From Microbacterium sp. YJN-G (GTDB taxonomy: Bacteria; Actinomycetota; Actinomycetes; Actinomycetales; Microbacteriaceae): a DNA stretch of 64,000 bases. Below are positions 57,361 through 64,000 of the stretch, piece after piece. Both the position numbers and the translations under genes were made by a program. The DNA is taken from NCBI RefSeq assembly GCF_015040615.1, contig NZ_CP060402.1, forward strand, positions 1,426,001-1,490,000, in the 5' to 3' direction. Position 1 is the first letter of the stretch, and each line of letters opens with the position of its first letter. The notes beneath the pieces were generated by a model. That model was not told the origin of the DNA. It searched no databases and worked only from the letters and a program-made list of their open reading frames with translations.

Positions 57361-58886
57361 GCACCGGGCGCACCTGGGCGGTGGCACTCACCGGTGTCGA
57401 TGGTCACATGGTCGAGATCGAAGCGGACTTCTCCACCCAGACTCCGGAGTTCAAGATCATCGGCCTGCCCGACAAGGCACTCGGCGAGGCGGTGCAACGC
57501 GTCCGCAACGCCTGCAGCAACTCCGGCCTCGACATGCTGCGCCGCAGGCTGACCGTCAATCTGTCGCCGGCAAGCCTTCCCAAGCACGGATCGGGGTTCG
57601 ACCTCGGCATCGCCGTCGCCACGCTCGCCGCCGGCGGCTCCCTGCCCGGCGAGGCCATCCGTTCGACCGTGCACATCGGCGAGCTCGGGCTCGACGGCCG
57701 GCTGCGTCCTGTGCCGGGGGTGCTCCCCGCCGTCTACGCGGCCGCGCGGGCCGGCTTCCGCCGCGTCATCGTCCCGCATGCGAACGCCGCCGAGGCAGCG
57801 CTCGTACCCGGTGTGGAGGTGCGTGCGGCGGCGTCGTTGTCAGAGGTGGCGGCCGCTCACGGTGCAGAGGTCGAGGTGCTCGATGTCGACCCGGTCGGGA
57901 TGCCGGAGAGCGCGACCGCGGATGCCGAACAGCTGGACCTGGCGGATGTCGTCGGCCAGGACGAGGCCGTGCAGGCACTGATCATCGCCGCAGCCGGCGG
58001 TCATCACATGATGCTGAGCGGCCCGCCCGGCGCCGGGAAGACGATGCTGGCGCGGCGGCTGCCCGGCATCCTTCCGGCGCTCGAGGACGACGAGGCACTC
58101 GAGGTAGCGGCGATCCGCTCACTCGCCGGCGAGGCGGTCACGCGGCTCGAGCACGTGGTGCCGTTCGAGGCGCCGCACCACAGTGCCTCGGTGGCCGCAC
58201 TTGTCGGCGGCGGTTCGCGGGTCGCCCGCCCCGGCGCCATCGTGCGGGCGCATCGCGGTGTGCTGTTCCTCGACGAGACACCCGAGTTCCAGCGTGTGGC
58301 ACTGGACGCGCTGCGGCAGCCGCTCGAATCCGGACGCATCGAGATCCATCGCTCCGGGTTCACGGCGAGCTATCCCGCCCGATTCCAGCTGATCCTCGCG
58401 ATGAACCCCTGCCCGTGTGGCAACTACGGTGTCAGGGGTGCCGAGTGCACCTGCCCGCCCATGGCGATCCGCCGATACGGCGCACGACTGTCGGGGCCGC
58501 TGCGCGATCGAGTGGACATCGATCTGCAGGTGGCGCGTGTGGCGGCGGCCCGCGCGACGTCTGGAGAGCGCTCCGTGACGACGACCGCCATCGCCCGGAC
58601 GGCGGTGCTCGACGCGCGCGGCGCCGCCGCCGAACGCTGGCGGGGATCTCCGTGGCGGGTCAACGGAGATGTGCCGGGGGAGCGGCTCCGACAGGGACGC
58701 CTGCGGCTGCCGCCGGCCGTTCGCGCGCCGCTGGACCGCGCACTGGAGCGCGGCGTCGTCACGCTGCGCGCCTACGACCGCGTGCTGCGGATCGCGTGGA
58801 CCCTCGCCGACCTGGCGGGTGCGGCCGTCCCTGGAGTCGACGAGCTCGGACGCGCATTGTTCCTGAAGAGAGGACTGCTGGCATGA
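57357..58886 (+). CDS. comM: ComM/YifB family Mg chelatase-like AAA+ ATPase
   Basis: A 509-residue protein. It has an N-terminal LON-like domain, then AAA+ motifs GPPGAGKTML (Walker A), GVLFLDETPEF (Walker B) and the Mg-chelatase-like C-terminal part with NPCPCGNYG. In Vibrio ComM is a branch-migration helicase for transformation. The GTG start overlaps yraN; the stop overlaps dprA. Confidence 0.93.
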   Translation: MSTGRTWAVALTGVDGHMVEIEADFSTQTPEFKIIGLPDKALGEAVQRVRNACSNSGLDMLRRRLTVNLSPASLPKHGSGFDLGIAVATLAAGGSLPGEAIRSTVHIGELGLDGRLRPVPGVLPAVYAAARAGFRRVIVPHANAAEAALVPGVEVRAAASLSEVAAAHGAEVEVLDVDPVGMPESATADAEQLDLADVVGQDEAVQALIIAAAGGHHMMLSGPPGAGKTMLARRLPGILPALEDDEALEVAAIRSLAGEAVTRLEHVVPFEAPHHSASVAALVGGGSRVARPGAIVRAHRGVLFLDETPEFQRVALDALRQPLESGRIEIHRSGFTASYPARFQLILAMNPCPCGNYGVRGAECTCPPMAIRRYGARLSGPLRDRVDIDLQVARVAAARATSGERSVTTTAIARTAVLDARGAAAERWRGSPWRVNGDVPGERLRQGRLRLPPAVRAPLDRALERGVVTLRAYDRVLRIAWTLADLAGAAVPGVDELGRALFLKRGLLA

Positions 58887-60061
58887 CCATCACGACAGCT
58901 CGGATGCTCGATGACGACCGGCTCAGGCCCGCCGCGGAGCGGCTGCGACCCGACCTGGACCCCGCCGAGGTGGTGGCTCGCGCGGCGTGGTCCGTGCTCG
59001 CTGAGCCGGGCGACGGTGCCGCCGGAGCGCTGATCGCCGACCACGGCGTGCACGAGGCACTGCGCATCGCCCTGGGGGAACCCGGGCTGCTCGTGCCCGG
59101 GCGGACCGGGCAGCGCGAGCTCACGGATGCTCAGGCGCGCTGGCAGCCCCGTGCCGATCCGCGCGCCGTGCGGGACGCTCTGGAATCGTGCCGGGAGGTC
59201 GGCGGCCGGCTGCTGACCCCCGCCGATGCCGCCTGGCCCGCCGGACTCGACGACCTCGGAGACCATGCCCCTATCGCGCTGTGGGCGCGCGGAGACATCG
59301 AGGCGCTGGTGGGTGCCGGTGCGGTGTCGATCGTCGGCGCCAGGGCGGCGACACCGTACGGCGAGTCCGTCGCGGGCGAACTGGCCGGTGACCTCGCAGC
59401 ATCCGGGGTGACGGTCATCTCCGGCGGCGCATACGGCATCGACGGCGCGGCCCATCGCGCCGCACTCGGTGTGGGAGGGATGACCGTCGCCTTCCTCGCC
59501 GGCGGAGTGGATCGCGCCTACCCGATCGGTCACCAGCAGCTCTTCGACCGGATTCGCCGGGGCGGCGCGGTGCTCAGCGAGGTGCCCTGCGGCGCCGCCC
59601 CGACCAAGTGGCGCTTCCTGCAGCGCAACAGACTGATCGCGGCGGCCGGACTCGCGACGGTCGTGGTCGAAGCGGGCTGGCGCAGCGGATCGCTGAACAC
59701 CGCCGGGCACGCGGCAGCACTCGGCCGCCCGCTCGGCGCGGTGCCGGGACCCGTCACCTCAGCAGCGTCGGCGGGGTGCCACCGTCTGCTCCGCGAGTAC
59801 GACGCGGTGTGCGTCACCACCGCGCAGGAGGTCCGCGAACTCTGGGGTGAGGATGCCGCTCCAGCCCCGGCGACCGCACGGGAGGATCCCGACCGGATGC
59901 GGCTGCTCGACGCGCTGAGCGCCCGCACACCCCGGCCTCCGGAGGATCTCGCACCCCGGTGCGGGCTCACCATCGAGCGGGTGCGGAGCCTGCTCGGCAT
60001 CCTGGAGCTGGAAGGCACAGCGAAGCGGGGCGATCGGGGCTGGACCCAGGCCAGTGGCTGA
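58883..60061 (+). CDS. dprA: DNA-processing protein DprA
   Basis: A 392-residue protein that loads RecA on incoming DNA. The Rossmann core is SIVGARAATPYGESVAGELA, ISGGAYGIDGAAHRAAL and FLAGGVDRAYP, followed by VVVEAGWRSGSLNTAG. A winged-helix-like end follows. The comM, dprA pair suggests competence capacity, but no comE genes are in this window. Confidence 0.95.
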   Translation: MTITTARMLDDDRLRPAAERLRPDLDPAEVVARAAWSVLAEPGDGAAGALIADHGVHEALRIALGEPGLLVPGRTGQRELTDAQARWQPRADPRAVRDALESCREVGGRLLTPADAAWPAGLDDLGDHAPIALWARGDIEALVGAGAVSIVGARAATPYGESVAGELAGDLAASGVTVISGGAYGIDGAAHRAALGVGGMTVAFLAGGVDRAYPIGHQQLFDRIRRGGAVLSEVPCGAAPTKWRFLQRNRLIAAAGLATVVVEAGWRSGSLNTAGHAAALGRPLGAVPGPVTSAASAGCHRLLREYDAVCVTTAQEVRELWGEDAAPAPATAREDPDRMRLLDALSARTPRPPEDLAPRCGLTIERVRSLLGILELEGTAKRGDRGWTQASG

Positions 60062-60156
60062 GCAGCCCTATCCGAGATCCCCCGACGGTGGACGCTGAGC
60101 ACGCGTGACCGGCGGGGCGCACCGGGCAGTGCCGGCGGCGAGGGCATGCTGGATCC

Positions 60157-61059
60157 ATGGAACTGGCTGCGGCGGCGGAGGCGTTCGTGACGCACCTCGC
60201 ACAGGTGCGCCGGCTCTCGCCCGCCACGGTGCGGGCGTACCGCTCCGATCTGACCGACCTGCACCGCGCGGTGGGCGACATCGCCCTCGACGACATCGAC
60301 CTCGACGCGCTGCGCGACTGGCTCTGGCAGGCCACACAGCGCGGCGATGCGCGCTCGACGCTCGCCCGGCGTGCGGCGGCCGTGCGCTCGTTCTTCGGCT
60401 GGGCCCGGGATGCCGAGCTGATCGCCGTCGACCCGAGCCTGCGACTGGTGACGCCGCGACGGGCGAAGACCCTGCCGGTCGTCGCCTCCGCCGACGGCAT
60501 GCGGCAGCTGCTGGACGCGCAACGCACCGCCGCCTCCGGCGGCGACCCGGTCGCACTGCGCGACCACGCCATGCTCGAGCTGCTGTACGCCGCCGGCATC
60601 CGCGTCTCCGAGCTGTGCGGCACCGACGTCGACGACCTGGACCTGCACCGCCGCACGGTGCGGGTGCTCGGCAAGGGTGCGAAGGAGCGTGTCGTCCCGT
60701 TCGGCGCCCCCGCAGCGGCGGCGCTCGGCGCGTATCTCACCCGAGGTCGCCCGGCGCTGCAGGCGCGGGCGGATGCCGCGACGCCGGCGCTGTTCCTCGG
60801 GGCACGGGGCGCGCGGATCGGCCCGCGCAGCGTGTACACGCTCGTCGCGCGCGTGCTCTCCCCGTTCGTCGGCGCGGAGCACGTCGGCCCGCACGCGCTG
60901 CGCCACTCCGCGGCCACCCACCTGCTCGACGGCGGCGCCGACCTGCGGGCGGTGCAGGAGCTGCTGGGCCATGCGAGCCTGGGCACCACGCAGATCTACA
61001 CGCACGTCTCGGCCGAACGACTGACCAGCACGTACCGGCTCGCGCATCCGCGCGCCTGA
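60157..61059 (+). CDS. xerC: tyrosine recombinase XerC
   Basis: A 300-residue recombinase that resolves chromosome dimers with XerD at dif. All catalytic residues are present: Arg149, Lys173, His246, Arg249, His272 and Tyr281 (QIYTH). The SAM-like core-binding domain is residues 1-90. CATGCT (60145-60150) lies 6 nt upstream. It is housekeeping in this context, not a phage integrase. Confidence 0.93.
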   Translation: MELAAAAEAFVTHLAQVRRLSPATVRAYRSDLTDLHRAVGDIALDDIDLDALRDWLWQATQRGDARSTLARRAAAVRSFFGWARDAELIAVDPSLRLVTPRRAKTLPVVASADGMRQLLDAQRTAASGGDPVALRDHAMLELLYAAGIRVSELCGTDVDDLDLHRRTVRVLGKGAKERVVPFGAPAAAALGAYLTRGRPALQARADAATPALFLGARGARIGPRSVYTLVARVLSPFVGAEHVGPHALRHSAATHLLDGGADLRAVQELLGHASLGTTQIYTHVSAERLTSTYRLAHPRA

Positions 61060-61082
61060 GCCCCGTCGCGCGTCCGCGCGCC

Positions 61083-61655
61083 TCAACGGTCGCAGCAGGG
61101 CAGCAGCACCGCGCGCGGAATGTCGCCGAACAGCCCGCGCGGATTCACATAGCGGCCGTCCACGCGCACCCCGACGTGCAGGGTGCCACGGGCGGCGTGA
61201 CCGCCCACCGCCAGCGCTCCGACGCTCTCACCGGCGGCCACCGCATCGCCCGGTCGGAGTTCCGACGTCACCGGCTCCAGCGTCGTGACATAGCCACCGC
61301 CGTGATCGATGGTGATCAGCGGCCGGTCCACCACCGTGCCCCGGAAGGCGACCACGCCGTCTGCGGGGGCGAGCACCTCGCCCTCCGCTGCGATGTCCAT
61401 GCCCCGATGTCCGGGGCCGTACTCGTGTGCGGGCGCGCGGAACGGGAGGATCACCGCACGACGTCCCGCGACCGGCCAGTGCCACGGATATCCGGGGGCG
61501 TCCGGCGCGACGGCAGTCGCCGCCGCTCGGGCCACCGGAGCAGATGCGTATGCGGCGGCCGCACCCTGCGGCACTCCCGGCAGCGTCAGCATCGCGACCA
61601 GCAGCATCAGCATCCGCCGCGGACGGCGGAGGGGCGAGGCTGCGGATGCTGTCAC
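61083..61655 (-). CDS. secreted M23 family metallopeptidase
   Basis: A 190-residue exported protein. The N-terminal segment [20 protein letters not shown] is a signal peptide. The LytM core has [19 protein letters not shown] (HxxxD ligands) and [11 protein letters not shown] (third ligand region). It probably cuts peptidoglycan cross-bridges. GTG 61655 is preferred to ATG 61685, which adds ten residues before the signal. It is divergent from rpsB. Confidence 0.85.
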   Translation of the reverse strand: MTASAASPLRRPRRMLMLLVAMLTLPGVPQGAAAAYASAPVARAAATAVAPDAPGYPWHWPVAGRRAVILPFRAPAHEYGPGHRGMDIAAEGEVLAPADGVVAFRGTVVDRPLITIDHGGGYVTTLEPVTSELRPGDAVAAGESVGALAVGGHAARGTLHVGVRVDGRYVNPRGLFGDIPRAVLLPCCDR

Positions 61656-61788
61656 CCGGCCACCCTGACAGAGAGGAGGAGGCATCCGGACGGCACAGAC
61701 CGGTCCCCGTGGAGAACTGCTGCGGAGCAGCCGGATGTGCAGGGAGATCAGCGCCCCTGCGCGGCCGATGCGGGGGACGGCGATCCTG

Positions 61789-61987
61789 TACACTGGACGG
61801 GCACCCCGAAATCGGGGTGACTACGCGTGCCCACAGCGACAGCGCCGAAAGGTCGAGTCGCGGCATCCACTCCCACAGGTCCCGTTCTCACGAGCGGGCG
61901 GGTGTGCGCCGGGCACCAGGACAGCCGATCGCGAGATCGGCGACAACAACCTCAACGACGCGAGAGCGTCAGAACAAGGAGACGACC
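61789..61987 (+). promoter_or_regulatory. rpsB promoter and long structured 5' leader
   Basis: TACACT (61789-61794) puts the start near 61801. The leader of about 187 nt opens with a perfect hairpin (61802-61809 with 61812-61819) and holds a second, CCGATC-GCGA-GATCGG (61922-61937), with a GNRA tetraloop. AAGGAG (61977-61982) precedes the ATG. No leader ORF is seen. It may bind S2 for feedback. Confidence 0.6.
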
Positions 61988-62893
61988 ATGGCTGTGGTCA
62001 CCATCCGCCAGCTGCTCGACAGCGGCGTGCACTTCGGACACCAGACCCGTCGCTGGAACCCGAAGGTGAAGCGCTTCATCCTCACCGAGCGCAGCGGCAT
62101 CCACATCATCGACCTGCAGCAGTCGCTGTCGTACATCGACAAGGCCTACGACTTCGTCAAGGAGACCGTCGCCCGCGGCGGCACCATCCTCTTCGTCGGC
62201 ACCAAGAAGCAGGCTCAGGAGATCCTCGCCGAGCAGGCCGCACGCGTCGGCCAGCCCTACGTCAACCAGCGCTGGCTCGGTGGACTCCTCACCAACTTCT
62301 CCACCATCGCGAAGCGTCTCGCCCGCATGAAGGAGCTCGAGGAGCTCGACTACGAGAACCCGTCCGCCTCGGGCTTCACCAAGAAGGAACTGCTGCTCAA
62401 GAAGCGCGAGCTCGACAAGCTGCACAAGTCGCTGGGCGGCATCCGCAACCTGTCGAAGACCCCGTCGGCCCTGTGGGTCGTCGACGCCAAGCGCGAGCAC
62501 CTCGCCATCGACGAGGCCAAGAAGCTCGGCATCCCGGTGATCGGCATCCTCGACACCAACGCCGACCCGGACGACTTCCAGTACCCGATCCCCGGCAACG
62601 ACGACGCGATCCGCTCGGTCTCGCTGCTGACGCGCATCATCGCCGACGCCGCCGCCGAGGGCCTGCAGCAGAAGCACAACCCCGAGGCCGGCGACGCCGA
62701 GCCGCTCGCGGAGTGGGAGCGCGAGCTCCTCGAGGGTTCCGAGGCCCCCGCCGCCGAGGCTGAGACCGCTGAGGCCCCCGCAGCCGAGGCCGAGACCGCT
62801 GAGGCCCCCGCCGCCGAGGCTCCGGCTGCCGACGAGGCTCCGGCTGCCGACGAGGCTCCGGCCGAGGCCGCTGCCGACGCAGACGCCAAGTAA
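61988..62893 (+). CDS. rpsB: 30S ribosomal protein S2 (uS2) with repeat-rich tail
   Basis: A 301-residue protein. [19 protein letters not shown] and [12 protein letters not shown] are diagnostic. The core ends near residue 245. The last ~50 residues are [14 protein letters not shown] repeats coded by two 30-bp units (62741-62770, 62771-62800) and two 18-bp units (62816-62833, 62834-62851). The tail is acidic and probably disordered. Confidence 0.96.
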   Translation: MAVVTIRQLLDSGVHFGHQTRRWNPKVKRFILTERSGIHIIDLQQSLSYIDKAYDFVKETVARGGTILFVGTKKQAQEILAEQAARVGQPYVNQRWLGGLLTNFSTIAKRLARMKELEELDYENPSASGFTKKELLLKKRELDKLHKSLGGIRNLSKTPSALWVVDAKREHLAIDEAKKLGIPVIGILDTNADPDDFQYPIPGNDDAIRSVSLLTRIIADAAAEGLQQKHNPEAGDAEPLAEWERELLEGSEAPAAEAETAEAPAAEAETAEAPAAEAPAADEAPAADEAPAEAAADADAK

Positions 62894-62937
62894 GCCACCC
62901 CACACACGCACAGACACGAAGCAAGGAGCCACCACAC

Positions 62938-63765
62938 ATGGCCAACTTCACCATCGCCGACATCAAGGCGCTGCGCGAGCAGCTCGGCACCGGAATGGTC
63001 GACACCAAGAAGGCGCTCGAGGAGGCTGACGGAGACGTCGAGAAGGCCACCGAGATCCTGCGTCTGAAGGGTGCGAAGGGCAACGCCAAGCGCGCCGACC
63101 GCTCCACCAGCGAGGGCCTCGTCGTCGCTCGTGAGTCCGACGGCGCCGTGACGCTGATCGAGCTCGCCTGCGAGACCGACTTCGTCGCCAAGAACGAGCG
63201 CTTCATCAAGCTGGCCGACAAGGTCGCCGACGCCGTCGCCGCCGTGGGTGCCGACTCGCTCGAGGCTGCGCTGGCCGCCCCCGCGGGCGACCAGACCGTC
63301 GAGCAGGTCATCTCCGACGAGGCCGCGATCATCGGCGAGAAGGTCGAACTGCGTCGCGTCCGCACCGTCAAGGGCGATGCGGTGACGGTGTACCTGCACC
63401 GCACCAGCAAGGACCTGCCGCCGCAGATCGGCGTCGTCGTCGCCTACCAGGGCACGGATGCCGAGACCGCGCGCAGCATCGCGCAGCACATCTCGTTCGC
63501 GAACCCCTCCTACCTCTCCCGCGAGGACGTCCCCGCGGACGAGGTCGAGAAGGAGCGCGAGATCGTCACCGAGATCTCCCGCAACGAGGGCAAGCCCGAG
63601 GCCGCCCTGCCGAAGATCGTCGAGGGTCGCGTGACCGCGTACTTCAAGCAGGTTGCCCTGCTCGAGCAGGACTACGCGAAGGACAACAAGCTGTCCGTGG
63701 CGCAGGTCGCGAAGGACGCCGGCATCACGGTCACCGACTTCGCGCGCTTCAAGGTCGGCGCGTAA
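62938..63765 (+). CDS. tsf: elongation factor Ts
   Basis: A 275-residue exchange factor for EF-Tu. LREQLGTGMVDTKKALEEADGD and CETDFVAKN are the family signatures. AAGGAG precedes ATG 62938. It is cotranscribed with rpsB (44-bp gap) and closed by a terminator. Confidence 0.96.
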   Translation: MANFTIADIKALREQLGTGMVDTKKALEEADGDVEKATEILRLKGAKGNAKRADRSTSEGLVVARESDGAVTLIELACETDFVAKNERFIKLADKVADAVAAVGADSLEAALAAPAGDQTVEQVISDEAAIIGEKVELRRVRTVKGDAVTVYLHRTSKDLPPQIGVVVAYQGTDAETARSIAQHISFANPSYLSREDVPADEVEKEREIVTEISRNEGKPEAALPKIVEGRVTAYFKQVALLEQDYAKDNKLSVAQVAKDAGITVTDFARFKVGA

Positions 63766-63771
63766 CACCTG

Positions 63772-63808
63772 AGAAGGGGTTCGGATCCACACGATCCGGA
63801 CCCCTTCT
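63772..63808 (+). terminator. terminator after tsf
   Basis: A 16-bp stem with one G-T wobble (63772-63787 with 63793-63808), loop CACAC, then GC. Confidence 0.85.
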
Positions 63809-63854
63809 GCATGCCCAGAACACCTTCCCAGACTTCTTCTGCATGCCCAGAACA
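63804..63854 (+). repeat. 19-bp direct repeat between tsf and pyrH
   Basis: CTTCTGCATGCCCAGAACA at 63804-63822 and again at 63836-63854. The first copy overlaps the terminator; the second ends just before the likely pyrH promoter region (TATCTT near 63866). Confidence 0.88.
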
Positions 63855-63895
63855 TACTGAGGCACTATCTTGAAACCGGACGAGAGGATCCACCC

Positions 63896-64000
63896 ATGAT
63901 CGAATGCTCTGGACGCCGCCGCGTCCTCCTCAAGCTCTCCGGCGAGGCCTTCGGCGGGGGACAGCTCGGGGTCAACCCCGACGTCGTCAGCCAGATCGCC
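63896..64000 (+). CDS. pyrH: UMP kinase, N-terminal part (cut by right edge)
   Basis: The first 35 codons read MIECSGRRRVLLKLSGEAFG followed by GGQLGVNPDVVSQIA, which is the PyrH N-terminus that phosphorylates UMP. GAGAGG lies upstream. Order rpsB-tsf-pyrH is standard. The rest lies outside the window. Confidence 0.93.
   Translation, partial: MIECSGRRRVLLKLSGEAFGGGQLGVNPDVVSQIA

Noticed and set aside
57317..60061. A 914-codon open frame running through comM into dprA
   Set aside because: Upstream of 58883 it is an out-of-frame shadow of comM; only the DprA part has family motifs. Long shadows are expected at this GC content.
60157..61059. Phage or island integrase
   Set aside because: The recombinase lies in the conserved dprA-xerC-rpsB order, and no phage genes or att-like duplications flank it.

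Overview
The window is a 64 kb piece of a high-GC actinobacterial chromosome. The gene order (leuC-leuD-murA-plsC-gpsA-ddl-thiL-rsmD-recG-coaD-rpmF-rnc-mutM-smc-ftsY, then ffh, rpsP-khpA-rimM-trmD, rplS-lepB-rnhB-DUF2469-yraN-comM-dprA-xerC, rpsB-tsf-pyrH), the DUF222/HNH gene and the many leaderless genes fit Microbacteriaceae, most likely Microbacterium. Genus is inferred from gene order and protein wording, not from a database match.

Layout. 1-6.1 kb: a GNAT acetyltransferase, an AhpD-like peroxidase and an Lrp regulator face a PLP trans-sulfuration enzyme; then aminopeptidase N and a metallo-hydrolase. 6.2-7.7 kb: two identical tRNA-Glu(CTC) genes, each with its own promoter and terminator, bracket a flavin-dependent oxidoreductase. 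7.7-10.6 kb: a DUF222/HNH endonuclease gene split by a 1455-bp IS256-family element with an 8-bp target duplication. 10.7-15.1 kb: SDR, MFS exporter with ArsR-type regulator, and an ECF sigma factor with a DUF4349 membrane partner. 15.2-16.4 kb: TerC preceded by a probable yybP-ykoY (Mn2+) riboswitch. 16.4-30.3 kb: leucine operon with a leader-peptide attenuator, then cell-wall, lipid, thiamine, repair and RNA-processing housekeeping genes. 30.3-34.9 kb: a DUF3137-like membrane protein facing a five-gene minus-strand operon that starts with a 31-residue small ORF and includes two double-GNAT proteins and a RimJ-like GNAT. 35.1-44.2 kb: smc, ftsY, lipA/lipB, ffh. 44.3-48.7 kb: glycerol genes glpD-glpK with a divergent SorC-type regulator. 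48.7-64 kb: YbdK ligase and the rpsP, rplS, competence and rpsB-tsf-pyrH clusters; pyrH runs off the right edge.

Non-coding structure is unusually informative. A dispersed 26-bp element built on CCTGAGCCTGTCGAAGG appears in several intergenic spots and once inside leuD, in frame. Two 86-bp double-hairpin repeats with compensatory stem changes flank a methyltransferase gene. At least 18 starts sit 6-7 nt after a TANNNT-like -10 box, the signature of leaderless mRNA; one pair (DUF3515 lipoprotein and thiL) fires back-to-back from a 23-bp gap with overlapping -10 boxes. The core genes look ordinary; the candidates for something undescribed are the 31-residue ORF/GNAT operon, the leuD insertion and the paired 86-bp repeats.
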